From the NCBI GenBank assembly GCA_016285055.1, contig JAEEPZ010000004.1:1-64000 (forward strand): a DNA stretch of 64,000 nucleotides, given 5' to 3'. Within the stretch, counting starts at the first letter, position 1. Every line of letters starts with the position of its first letter. Under the pieces are notes generated by a model that saw only the letters and a list, made by a program, of their open reading frames with translations, ran no database searches and was not told the origin of the DNA. This DNA is from Prevotella sp. Lineage in GTDB: Bacteria > Bacteroidota > Bacteroidia > Bacteroidales > Bacteroidaceae. Position numbers and translations under genes: made by a program. Shown here piece by piece: positions 43,084-51,052 of the stretch.

Positions 43084-44157
43084 ATGAATAGAATTGCAAT
43101 AGAAGGTTATAAGTCATTTAAACAGATAGACATTCCGCTCACCCCCATTAACATTTTGATAGGGTCTAATGGTTCTGGCAAGAGTAATTTCCTGTCTTTT
43201 TTCGAAATGCTCAATCGCTTATACGAACAGAAGTTGACTCCATATGTGGCATTGAATGGTGGAACAGCCAGATTCCTTCATAAAGGTCCAAAAGTCACTG
43301 ATACCATACGGGCAAAAGCAACTTTTAATCGAAACACCTACAGTTTTGAGTTGAAGGAAGGTGATAACCAATTTGTGTTCATGCACGAATGGTTAGGATA
43401 CACATCTAAAACAGGTTGGATAAACGACAGATCAGACATATCTTCCTACAAGAATGAGGCTGAGATAAAAAGTTATAGTGGACTGACAAGGGACAGCTAT
43501 ATTAAGGACTATCTTCGTACAATGTCAAAATATCACTTTCATGATACGGGCAAGCAGTCACCCTTTACCCATGAAAGCAATATCCAGAACGACATCTTCT
43601 ACCTCTACGAATCTGGCGAGAATCTGGCAGCATTCCTTTATGGCATCCAGCAAAAGGAGCCAATGACCTACAAACGCATTGTGAAAGTGATTCAAAGCGT
43701 AGCACCCTACTTTTCTGACTTCTATTTCCATCCCAATGAGAATGGGAATCTGCGTCTGCTCTGGCACGACAAGTTCAGCGAGACCGTTTATGGCCCGTCT
43801 GATCTTTCTGACGGAACCATCCGATTTATTGCTTTGGCAACATTATTCCTCCAGCCCAAACCAGCGAAGTTGATAGTCATTGATGAGCCTGAGCTTGGCC
43901 TTCATCCTGTAGCTATCAGCAAACTTGCAGGACTTATAAAATCAGTCAAAGACCGAGGTACACAGATTATCGCTGCAACCCAGAGTGCAGACCTTATAAG
44001 TTACTTTGAGCCGGAAGACATCATCACCGTCAACCAAGTGGGGGGCGAGACACAACTGAGCCGACTCGATGCCCAGCAACTCGCTCATTGGTTGGATGAA
44101 TACACACTTGGAGACCTGTGGAAAAACAACATTATAAAGGGAGGGCAGCCAAGATGA
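43084..44157 (+). CDS. OLD/AAA_21-type ATPase of a putative defence pair
   Basis: The product is 357 residues from ATG 43084 (MNRIAIEGYKSFKQIDIPLT); an earlier ATG at 43045 lies within the nifJ terminator region and is less likely. This is an ABC/SMC-like ATPase: Walker A LIGSNGSGKSNFLSF, signature GPSDLSDGTIRFIALA, Walker B KLIVIDEPELGLHP, and a switch segment IIAATQSADLISYF. The coiled-coil region is short. The C-terminus runs into the next gene with an ATGA overlap, so the two proteins are made together. Such an ATPase with a TOPRIM partner is the layout of several abortive-infection systems (AbiL/RloAB-like, PARIS-like). Phage defence is inferred from this architecture. Confidence 0.85.
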   Translation: MNRIAIEGYKSFKQIDIPLTPINILIGSNGSGKSNFLSFFEMLNRLYEQKLTPYVALNGGTARFLHKGPKVTDTIRAKATFNRNTYSFELKEGDNQFVFMHEWLGYTSKTGWINDRSDISSYKNEAEIKSYSGLTRDSYIKDYLRTMSKYHFHDTGKQSPFTHESNIQNDIFYLYESGENLAAFLYGIQQKEPMTYKRIVKVIQSVAPYFSDFYFHPNENGNLRLLWHDKFSETVYGPSDLSDGTIRFIALATLFLQPKPAKLIVIDEPELGLHPVAISKLAGLIKSVKDRGTQIIAATQSADLISYFEPEDIITVNQVGGETQLSRLDAQQLAHWLDEYTLGDLWKNNIIKGGQPR

Positions 44158-44819
44158 AAAGACTGATTATCGTATGCGAAGGAGCCACCGAGCAGGAATT
44201 CTGCCAGACAGTCTTGGCTCCCTATTTCTATCGGAAGGACGTTCTTGTAGAAGCACCAACCATCAAGCATTCCTGTGGTGGTATCGTCGCATGGGGAACG
44301 CTGAAGAAACAACTGATTCAACACCTCAACGAATCAGATGTCATCGTAACCTTGCTCATAGATTTTTACCGCATCAAGGATTCTTTTCGCTTCCCCGGAT
44401 GGATGGAAGCAAAGACCATTGAGCTGTACCAAGCCAAGATGGACTTCCTTTTTCAACAGATGTCGCAGGACATACAAGAGAGCTTGCGCAGCCGTTTCAT
44501 TCCTTACATCCAGTTACACGAATTCGAAGGGCTACTCTTCTCCGATATTTCAGCCTTCAAGAACAATTTCCGTAAAGGAGAATGTGATTTCGACGCTATA
44601 GAGACCGCCATCAAGGACTTCTCCACTCCAGAAGAAATAAATAATGGCCCTAACACAGCTCCCTCCGTCAGGCTGAAGAATGCCATCCAAGGCTACAACA
44701 AAGAAATCTATGGCAGTTTACTTGCCGATGACATCGGTTTAATGACCATCCGAAAGCGCTGCCCACTTTTTAATCAATGGATAGAGCGTTTGGAGTCCGT
44801 GCTCATAAATGCATATTAG
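44154..44819 (+). CDS. DUF4276 TOPRIM-like partner of the ATPase
   Basis: The product is 221 residues from ATG 44154, which overlaps the ATPase stop codon (ATGA) behind a GGGAGGG stretch. The N-terminus has the TOPRIM-type glutamate motif (IIVCEGATEQEFCQTVLAP), then a hydrophobic strand with Asp (VIVTLLIDFYRIKD) and an acidic segment YIQLHEFEGLLFSDI. This fits DUF4276, a TOPRIM-fold family seen beside AAA_21 ATPases. A nuclease or nicking role, released when the ATPase senses infection, is inferred from better-known ATPase-TOPRIM systems. A strong terminator closes the two-gene operon. Confidence 0.82.
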   Translation: MKRLIIVCEGATEQEFCQTVLAPYFYRKDVLVEAPTIKHSCGGIVAWGTLKKQLIQHLNESDVIVTLLIDFYRIKDSFRFPGWMEAKTIELYQAKMDFLFQQMSQDIQESLRSRFIPYIQLHEFEGLLFSDISAFKNNFRKGECDFDAIETAIKDFSTPEEINNGPNTAPSVRLKNAIQGYNKEIYGSLLADDIGLMTIRKRCPLFNQWIERLESVLINAY

Positions 44820-44867
44820 ACGCAATACGAAAAACAATTCGCGCCTTTGTTCCGTTCTAATCAAAGC

Positions 44868-44905
44868 AAAAAGGAGCATCCAAGGCATTTCAGATGCTCC
44901 TTTTT
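44868..44905 (+). terminator. Terminator of the ATPase-TOPRIM operon
   Basis: AAAAAGGAGCATC (44868-44880) and GATGCTCCTTTTT (44893-44905) form a perfect 13-bp stem with a 12-base loop and built-in A and T runs. Confidence 0.92.
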
Positions 44906-44935
44906 AATCTGTTATTAAAAAAACACAAAAAAAAG

Positions 44936-44966
44936 TTGTGGGATTAGCCAAGTTTTACTATTTTTG
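44936..44966 (+). promoter_or_regulatory. Promoter of the YraN-like gene
   Basis: TTG at 44936-44938, a 20-base spacer and TATTTTTG at 44959-44966. The ATG at 44993 gives a leader of about 20 bases. Confidence 0.6.
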
Positions 44967-44992
44967 CCAACCAATCAAAATCTGCGGGAACC

Positions 44993-45694
44993 ATGACAGC
45001 CAAGGACGTTTTTGAATTGCGAAGACAGGGACGCATCGAGGAGGCCTACGATGCCATCCGTCCACTCTATGCCAACGACAAGAGTCCCTATACTTCCTCG
45101 GCCATGTTCTGGACAGCCAGTGACATTTTGAAGAAACGGCTGAACGAAGGGCGGATGGATGAGGCGGAGAAGATATTTGCTGCCCTGGAACGCTTGCTGC
45201 CCAACGTGCCCGACAGCGAAGGCTGGGTGAGCAAGGCTTTCAAGAAATGTCAGGAACTGGTGGGAAGAGGCGAGACACGTGAGAGGCTGCAGAAGGAAGG
45301 CCCGGAGCATCTGCAAACGGGCGCTTGGGGGGAAGGACTCGCTGCTGCCTACCTGCGAGAGAAAGGCTACGTCATACTGGAGCGTGACTGGCATTCCAGT
45401 CATCGCGACATCGACATCATTGCCCAGCAAGGCGACACCATTGTCTTCGTAGAAGTGAAGACCCGCAGAAACCGTGTCTTTGCCGACCCCGTCACAGCTG
45501 TGAACTATCAGAAACAGCGTCATCTACTGAAAGCCATCAATCATTACCTGCAGTACAGGCACATCACCGCTCCTCATCGTTTTGACGTCATCACCATCGT
45601 CGGCAAGCCAGGCGACTGCAACCCGGAGATTGAACACATCGAGGACTTTCAATTACCTCTTCCTTGCTTTAGTGGTGGTCGCCGATGGCGGTAA
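44993..45694 (+). CDS. YraN/UPF0102 nuclease-like protein with N-terminal helical extension
   Basis: The protein has 233 residues. The C-terminal 120 residues match UPF0102 (YraN), a small PD-(D/E)xK-type fold: GEGLAAAYLREKGYVILERD, SHRDIDIIAQQGDTIVFVEV and KTRRN carry the Glu, Asp and E-x-K positions. The first 100 residues (FELRRQGRIEEAYDAIRPLY, MDEAEKIFAALERLLPNVPD) are helical with TPR-like spacing. Ordinary YraN proteins are about 120 residues, so this is a fusion or extension. By family it is probably a DNA or RNA nuclease of unknown cellular role. It stands alone and is followed by the second palindrome array. Confidence 0.85.
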   Translation: MTAKDVFELRRQGRIEEAYDAIRPLYANDKSPYTSSAMFWTASDILKKRLNEGRMDEAEKIFAALERLLPNVPDSEGWVSKAFKKCQELVGRGETRERLQKEGPEHLQTGAWGEGLAAAYLREKGYVILERDWHSSHRDIDIIAQQGDTIVFVEVKTRRNRVFADPVTAVNYQKQRHLLKAINHYLQYRHITAPHRFDVITIVGKPGDCNPEIEHIEDFQLPLPCFSGGRRWR

Positions 45695-45770
45695 GGCAAT
45701 CTCGGCACAGAGGACCAATTCTTTATATTTTCTCTGTGTGTGTTTTATTCCATCCACCCAATACAAAAAA

Positions 45771-45843
45771 GTCCGAAGGCTTCGGACTCTTTGTCCGGAG
45801 GCTTCGGACTCGTTGTCCGAAGGCTTCGGACGAACAGTCCGAA
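45771..45843 (+). repeat. Palindrome array, 22-base period, copy 2
   Basis: GTCCGAAGGCTTCGGAC at 45771 and 45815, a one-base variant (GTCCGGAGGCTTCGGAC) at 45793, and a half copy GTCCGAA at 45837. Spacers are tcttt, tcgtt and gaaca. The sequence after the half copy (ATGTAAAGAA, then ATTGCGGAC) matches that after the array at 15531-15625, as does the CCATCC...AAAAAA before it. Confidence 0.9.
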
Positions 45844-45992
45844 ATGTAAAGAAAATTGCGGACGGTTTTGAAATGACAAAAACCGAAGAGACAGCAAGCA
45901 CATGAAGGCTGAAAATCAGCAAAATAGCATACCCAACAAAAAAAGCAAGAAAAAAAAGACAAGAATATGTGTGAGTTTTCAAAAAAACTTAG

Positions 45993-46000
45993 TAATTTTG
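45993..46000 (+). promoter_or_regulatory. -7 box upstream of the rtcB leader
   Basis: TAATTTTG matches TAnnTTTG. No exact TTTG is found at the -33 distance. It would start a transcript near 46007, with a leader of about 530 bases to rtcB. Confidence 0.5.
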
Positions 46001-46539
46001 CGGCCAGTTTTTGAACAAAGCATGTAAACATGAATAAAATCAGTGGACAACAGGTGCTCTTAGCAGCACCGAAAACTGAGGAATGAGTCTGTAGGGTTTC
46101 GGCTCATTTTTTCAGTAAACAAACAATCAGGAGCCCGAAACGACGCACGAGTGAGCGTGATGCGAGTCCCAACGGGACTTGGCCGAGCGAGCAGGAGTAA
46201 CAACGTCAAACAAACAGAAACGAGTAAGCAGACTCATCAGAAATCATGTAATGCACACCAACCGAGAGAAAAGTTAACCCACGCACGGCTTTCTTGTATG
46301 GCTCAGCATCTGCCTATTGGATGCTGGCAGTTACATGGCTGCGAGAGGATACAGCCGTCAACTAAGGTTCATTCCCTTCCTTCACAGGCTATTCTGTTGT
46401 CATGGCGCACCGAGACGAAGGTATAGGTGCAGGTCGTATCACAAAAGGACATGACAGCCCCAACACAATTCAAAATTATTATCAACCTACAGCTATACCT
46501 ATTTATATAATAGGTACTGTAAAAAAACAAGATACGACA
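46001..46539 (+). ncRNA. Candidate structured leader RNA upstream of rtcB
   Basis: The stretch is gene-free but full of local hairpins: GGTGCT/AGCACC (46053-46070), AATGAG/CTCATT followed by a T-run (46082-46112), CACG/CGTG (around 46147-46160), AGTCCC/GGGACT (around 46166-46180), CAGCATC/GATGCTG (around 46307-46329), GGCTG/CAGCC (around 46339-46358) and TACCTATT/AATAGGTA (46496-46516). The first overlaps an 18-codon ORF (46030-46086) whose stop lies in the second, terminator-like hairpin. I could not match it to a named RNA class. Confidence 0.4.
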
Positions 46540-47778
46540 ATGTTAGAACTTAAAGGGAAATATTGCAAGGACTGCAAGATCTTCACAGACAATATAGAGC
46601 AGGAAGCCCTCTCGATGGTGTATCATTTTCTTGACAATCCCATGTTCGAGGGTTCCAAGATTAGAATCATGCCCGACGTGCATGCCGGTAAGGACATCGT
46701 GGTGGGATTCACTGTTCCGTTCACCGACCATGTAAACCCCGACCATGTGGGAGGCGACATTGGTTGCTCGGTATCGACGGCCATCACTGACATGCCCATC
46801 CATCCTGAGGACTACCCGGAGATAGAGCGTGACATACGCGAAAACGTGAAATTCGGTATGAGTATTCACCAGAAAGCGGTCTATCCTTATGCCGACCTGT
46901 ACAAGCATCTGAAACTGCGCCTGCAGCAGGCCCGCCTGCAGTGGCCTGAGATGGTGGGAGCCATGGAAGTGTCGGAACGCGGCATTACCGCCATGCTGAA
47001 GCGCATTGACCAAAAGGAGCACATGTTCTACAACAGTATTGGCACCGTGGGAGGCGGCAACCACTTCGTAGAGGTGGGCGTGACACCCGAAGGAAACTAT
47101 GCCTTCACCGTGCACTGCGGCAGCCGCAACCTCGGACAGAAGGTGTGGAAATACTGGAAGATGGAGGCCGCCAAGCTGACTGGTGTGACAAACGGTTTCC
47201 TGGTAGAAGATGCCATGAAGGGATATATCACCGACATGGTCGTGGCACAGGCCTATGCAGAGTTCAATCATCAGGTGATAGACCGCTTGGTGATGGAAGC
47301 CATCTGCAAGGGCAGCGGACGGAAAGCCAATATCGTGGAGCAGATCTACACCACCCACAACTACATCGACTTCTCAATGAAGATGATGCGCAAAGGGGCC
47401 GTGGCAGCTCCGGCGGGAAGAAAGTTGGTCATTCCGTTCAACATGCGCGACGGACTGATTATAGCCCGTGGCAAGGGTAACGAGGACTGGAACCAGAGTG
47501 CGCCTCACGGTGCCGGACGCCTGCTGTCGCGGTCGGATGCCAAGGAACTCATCGACCTCGATGAATACAGAGAGGCCATGAAGGGCATCTACTCCACATC
47601 GGTGGGCACAGGCACCATCGACGAGAGCCCGATGGCCTACAAAGATCCGAAGGAGATTCTTCGACTGATAGAGGACACCGTAGAGGTGGATTATTTCATC
47701 CGCCCAGTCATCAACCTGAAGGCCACCAACTCTTACGATTCCAGCGTGGAGATAGACTTGAACGAGGAGCAAGATTGA
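46540..47778 (+). CDS. rtcB: RtcB-family RNA ligase
   Basis: The product is 412 residues from ATG 46540 (MLELKGKYCKDCKIFTDNI); the upstream frame in the leader is not supported. RtcB joins RNA 2',3'-cyclic phosphate or 3'-phosphate ends to 5'-OH ends using GTP and Mn2+. Metal-binding motifs are MPDVHAGKDIVVGF, DHVGGDIGCSVS (Cys ligand), SIGTVGGGNHFVEV and TVHCGSRNLGQ. HGAGRLLSRSDA carries the His that is guanylylated. It matches the RtcB type that lacks an archease partner in the neighbourhood. In bacteria it repairs tRNA or rRNA cut by toxins. It is preceded by an unusually long structured leader and followed by a terminator at 47821-47865. Confidence 0.94.
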   Translation: MLELKGKYCKDCKIFTDNIEQEALSMVYHFLDNPMFEGSKIRIMPDVHAGKDIVVGFTVPFTDHVNPDHVGGDIGCSVSTAITDMPIHPEDYPEIERDIRENVKFGMSIHQKAVYPYADLYKHLKLRLQQARLQWPEMVGAMEVSERGITAMLKRIDQKEHMFYNSIGTVGGGNHFVEVGVTPEGNYAFTVHCGSRNLGQKVWKYWKMEAAKLTGVTNGFLVEDAMKGYITDMVVAQAYAEFNHQVIDRLVMEAICKGSGRKANIVEQIYTTHNYIDFSMKMMRKGAVAAPAGRKLVIPFNMRDGLIIARGKGNEDWNQSAPHGAGRLLSRSDAKELIDLDEYREAMKGIYSTSVGTGTIDESPMAYKDPKEILRLIEDTVEVDYFIRPVINLKATNSYDSSVEIDLNEEQD

Positions 47779-47820
47779 TTTGTCAAGGCCGGGGAACTCA
47801 CAAACACTGCGCTCCTACAA

Positions 47821-47865
47821 AAGAAAAAGCTGTGCGTCCAACAAGGTGGCGCACAGCTTTTTCTT
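47821..47865. terminator. Bidirectional terminator between rtcB and the barrel gene
   Basis: AAGAAAAAGCTGTGCG (47821-47836) and its perfect complement at 47850-47865 form a 16-bp stem with a 13-base loop. A and T runs within the stem allow use by both convergent genes. Confidence 0.92.
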
Positions 47866-47888
47866 GATGCTGATCATACAAGCTCGGC

Positions 47889-48545
47889 TTAGAAGTGGAA
47901 GTTCATGCCGAAGAGGAGGTTGTAGGAGTCGAGGTCGAGACCGAAGCGGGTAAGCTTCATGTCGGTTTCCTTCTCCTTGGCCTGCATGAAGCCCACGGAA
48001 CCCAGCTTGGCAATCAGGCTGATATTGTCGCTCAACTGGAAGGATACGCCCGGACGCAGGGCAATCTCAATGACGTCAATCTTCTGCTCGCCACCACCAG
48101 CACCATTAATGCGGGGTGTGTCGTCGGCCTTCACGTTGGTATAGCCCACGCTGCCCTCAAAGAAGAGGTTGGCCTTGCCCAGGTGTGCAAAGTTGTAGCG
48201 CACATAGGGAGCGAAGGTAAAGCTGTTGAGTTTGTAGTTGTCTTCGTTGATGTCCAAAGTGGTGCTGATAGCGGTGTTCATCAAGGCTTTGAAGTCGGTG
48301 ACGGTGATAGAGCCAAAGGCTGCATAGCCATGTGAGTAACCGATGGAGAGACCGATGGAGATGTCGTCATCGAGCTGGTAGCCGATTTCAGGCAGAATCT
48401 TGAACGAGGTACCGTCCTGGTCAATGCCACCGTGTGACTGTTTAGAAGACGTGAAGCCCAGTGAGCCACCTACATAAACCTGTGCGCTGGCACCCATAGT
48501 GAAACAGGCCAGCAGAGCAAATAATGCGATAATCTTCTTTCTCAT
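47889..48545 (-). CDS. Small outer-membrane beta-barrel (porin-like) protein
   Basis: The protein has 218 residues with a signal peptide (MRKKIIALFALLACFTMGAS, cleavage at SAQ). The mature part has alternating strands (VYVGGSLGFTSSKQ, DISIGLSIGYSHGYAAFG, FTFAPYVRYNFAH, LFFEGSVGYTNV) and ends in Phe (NLLFGMNFHF), the classical barrel end signal. It fits the outer-membrane beta-barrel (OMP_b-brl) families, with about eight strands. The cargo or role is unknown. A TATATTTG box lies upstream at 48583-48590. Confidence 0.87.
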   Translation of the reverse strand: MRKKIIALFALLACFTMGASAQVYVGGSLGFTSSKQSHGGIDQDGTSFKILPEIGYQLDDDISIGLSIGYSHGYAAFGSITVTDFKALMNTAISTTLDINEDNYKLNSFTFAPYVRYNFAHLGKANLFFEGSVGYTNVKADDTPRINGAGGGEQKIDVIEIALRPGVSFQLSDNISLIAKLGSVGFMQAKEKETDMKLTRFGLDLDSYNLLFGMNFHF

Positions 48546-48582
48546 GTTTTTGAAAAATTAAGTTAAACAATAAATTACTTTG

Positions 48583-48590
48583 CAAATATA
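48583..48590 (-). promoter_or_regulatory. -7 box of the barrel protein gene
   Basis: CAAATATA reads TATATTTG on the minus strand, with a start codon about 38 bases downstream. No good -33 box is seen. Confidence 0.5.
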
Positions 48591-48655
48591 CAATTAATAT
48601 CTGTATGTGCCCACAATTTATTCATAAAAAAACTTAATCGAGCCTAAAACAAGGG

Positions 48656-50905
48656 TTATCTCAACAAATGTGCAGCGAAAAAGTCCATGCATTGGCGGAA
48701 CAGATGGTGACGTGTGTTGCCTCCGAAGATGCTGTGGTTACGGTTGGTATAGACCAGTTGTCGGTAGTCTTTGTCGGCATTGACGAGGGCTGTGACGTAT
48801 TCTGCGGTGTTCTGATAGTGCACGTTGTCGTCGGCCAGACCGTGGCAGAGCAGCAGGGCGCCGTGCAGCTGGTCGACACGGGCGATGGGGCAGACACGGT
48901 CGTAGCCGTCGGCGTTCTCTTTGGGAGTACGCATGAAGCGCTCGGTGTAGATGGTGTCGTAGAAGCGCCAGCAGGTAGGCGGCGCAATGGCGATGCCGCA
49001 GCAGAAGACGGGACGCCCTTCGCTCATGGACATCAGCGTGTTCCAGCCGCCGTAGCTCCAGCCCCAGATGGCGATGTGCTCTTTGTCAACGTAACTCTGC
49101 TGTGACAGCCAGAGGGCAGTCTCAACTTGATCCTTGGCCTCTAAGTCTCCAAGGTGCAGGTAAGTGCATTTCTCAAACTCGGCGCCGCGGCCACCCGTGC
49201 CACGGTTGTCAACGCAGACGGCGATGTAGCCCTGCTGCGCCTGATATTGCTCAAGGATGGCGCCACGACCGTTCATGCCGATGCCCCACGCGTTCTTCAC
49301 CTGCTGATTGCCAGGACCGCCGTACTGGTACATCACCACGGGATATTTCTTTGAAGGGTCGAAGTGGTGGGGCTTGACCATCCAGCCATAGAGCAGCACG
49401 CCTTCAGAGGTGGTGAAGGAGAAGAGCTCCTTGCTGCCCATGTCGAAGGAGGCATAGGTGTTGGCCAGGGTCTGGTTGTCTTCCAATACCGTGACGTTTT
49501 TGACAGACGAACCGCCCGACACACTGAGCAAGGCGATTTGCGGCGGGGTGTTCAGGTCGCTCCAAGTGTGGATGAAACTCTTGAAATCGGTTGAGAAAGT
49601 GGCGCTGCTCCAGCCGTCCTTGGGTGTGAGGCAGTCGGTCTTGCCGTTCTTGTGGCTGACGTAGATTTTCTGATTGAGCGGGCCGTCGGCTAGAGCGGCG
49701 AAGAAAACGTCGCCCGTAGGCTCATCGTAGCCGTAGACATCGGTGACAACAAAATCGGCCCCCGACGTGGCTTTTACTGAGCGTTGCAGCTGGCCGTTGA
49801 GGCTGTAGACGTAGATGCTGTTGAAGCCGTCGCGCTCGCTGGTGAGGATGATGTGAGCAGGGGTAATCTTTGAGTGGGCGAAGACATTCTCGTTAATGTA
49901 TTTGTCGACCTTATCCTCAATAACCTGCTGGCATACAGTTGTTAATGGATTGGCCATAAAGATGCGCAGTATGTCCTGATGGCGGTTGAGCGTGAAGACG
50001 GCCACCTTCGTAGGGTCGCTGGTGGGCATGATGCGCGGGATGTAGCCGTCGGGGTCGAGAGGCAGCTGCATGGTGCGTGTCTGATGGCTCTTGATGTCAA
50101 AGCTCATCAGCTTCACGGTGGCATTCTGCTCGCCGGCCTTGGGGTACTTGTACGAGTAAGTGCCATCGGGACGCATCCAGCTGGGGGAGGCGGTGGCGGC
50201 GCCGGCTGACCAGTCTTGCGGAGCGAGGGGCAGGTAGACCTCCGGCACCTGGCTCTCATCGTAGCGCACCCACACTATCTGCTTCGAGTCGGCGCTGAAC
50301 GTCATGGCCGAATGAAACGAGAACTCCTCCTCATTGACCCAGTCGGGCAGACCGTTGATGATTTCATTGCGTTTGCCATCCTTGGTCACCTGGCTCTCGG
50401 CGTTGTTATAGAGTAGCTTGACAAGAAAAATATTGTTGTCACGCACGAAAGCCACCTGCAGTCCGTCGGGACTCCACACCGGTGTCTGCTGTGGTCCGCC
50501 GTCGCTCAGCGGCTCCAGTTTGTTGTTGGCTATGGTAAAGATGTAATAGACTGCGGTGAAGGAGTGGCGGTAGATGGCGCGTGTCTGCGTCTGTATGAGG
50601 ATGCGCTTCTGGTCGGGACTCATCACGTAGCCCTCCACGTGGCTGATGTTGGCGCCACGGGCTGTGGCAGCATCGAAGAGCACGCCAGTCTGCTTGCCGG
50701 TACGAAACGAGTAGGTGACTATCTGCTTGCCGTCGGCAGAAATCTGGGCATAGCTCTGGCCGTCAGGCAGAGGCTGCACGGCGGCTATCCCCTTCGGGCT
50801 GAACATGCCTGTGGTGGTGATGTCTTTTAACGAAAGTGTTTGTCCCGCTATCAGCTGCGAGACGGCCACAAACAGCGTGGCACTCAATAGGAATAATTTC
50901 TTCAT
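48656..50905 (-). CDS. Dipeptidyl peptidase IV (S9B prolyl peptidase)
   Basis: The product is 749 residues from ATG 50905 (MKKLFLLSATLFVAVSQLIA, a signal peptide). The frame is open upstream to 51418 but that part overlaps the nqr promoter. An N-terminal beta-propeller (DPP IV N domain) is followed by an alpha/beta-hydrolase domain. The nucleophile motif is IWGWSYGGWNTL (Ser near 617), the Asp is in CHGLADDNVHYQN, and the His in TNRNHSIFGGN. It releases X-Pro dipeptides in the periplasm. This is a typical enzyme of protein-using Prevotellaceae. It is divergent from nqrA; its -7 box is at 50923-50930. Confidence 0.95.
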   Translation of the reverse strand: MKKLFLLSATLFVAVSQLIAGQTLSLKDITTTGMFSPKGIAAVQPLPDGQSYAQISADGKQIVTYSFRTGKQTGVLFDAATARGANISHVEGYVMSPDQKRILIQTQTRAIYRHSFTAVYYIFTIANNKLEPLSDGGPQQTPVWSPDGLQVAFVRDNNIFLVKLLYNNAESQVTKDGKRNEIINGLPDWVNEEEFSFHSAMTFSADSKQIVWVRYDESQVPEVYLPLAPQDWSAGAATASPSWMRPDGTYSYKYPKAGEQNATVKLMSFDIKSHQTRTMQLPLDPDGYIPRIMPTSDPTKVAVFTLNRHQDILRIFMANPLTTVCQQVIEDKVDKYINENVFAHSKITPAHIILTSERDGFNSIYVYSLNGQLQRSVKATSGADFVVTDVYGYDEPTGDVFFAALADGPLNQKIYVSHKNGKTDCLTPKDGWSSATFSTDFKSFIHTWSDLNTPPQIALLSVSGGSSVKNVTVLEDNQTLANTYASFDMGSKELFSFTTSEGVLLYGWMVKPHHFDPSKKYPVVMYQYGGPGNQQVKNAWGIGMNGRGAILEQYQAQQGYIAVCVDNRGTGGRGAEFEKCTYLHLGDLEAKDQVETALWLSQQSYVDKEHIAIWGWSYGGWNTLMSMSEGRPVFCCGIAIAPPTCWRFYDTIYTERFMRTPKENADGYDRVCPIARVDQLHGALLLCHGLADDNVHYQNTAEYVTALVNADKDYRQLVYTNRNHSIFGGNTRHHLFRQCMDFFAAHLLR

Positions 50906-50922
50906 GTTCACGGAATTTTGTG

Positions 50923-50930
50923 CAAAGGTA
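50923..50930 (-). promoter_or_regulatory. -7 box of the DPP IV gene
   Basis: CAAAGGTA reads TACCTTTG on the minus strand, 17 bases upstream of the ATG, giving a leader of only about 10 bases. Confidence 0.6.
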
Positions 50931-50983
50931 CGAAAAAAACATGTATAACTCCTACGTCTCAGCAAAAAAAGAAACAAATTTCT

Positions 50984-51014
50984 TTTGTTTTGCTCTTGAC
51001 TTTTCGTAACTTTG
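50984..51014 (+). promoter_or_regulatory. nqr operon promoter
   Basis: TTTG at 50984-50987, a 19-base spacer and TAACTTTG at 51007-51014: a full consensus match, about 32 bases of leader before nqrA. Confidence 0.85.
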
Positions 51015-51052
51015 CAGCGTTTTTTAGAGATTGTTAGTAATTGTTTATCAAT

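Larger units (their letters stand above)
45695..46539. other. Gene-free region: palindrome array, then rtcB leader
   Basis: It contains the second 22-base-period array (45771-45843) with its conserved flank to about 45940, a TAATTTTG promoter box at 45993-46000, and about 530 bases of hairpin-rich sequence before rtcB. The only small frame with some merit is an 18-codon ORF at 46030-46086. Confidence 0.7.

Noticed and set aside
46402..46539. Upstream extension of rtcB to the ATG at 46402
   Set aside because: The extension has no similarity to RtcB N-termini and crosses the hairpin at 46496-46516; RtcB starts naturally at MLELKGKY.
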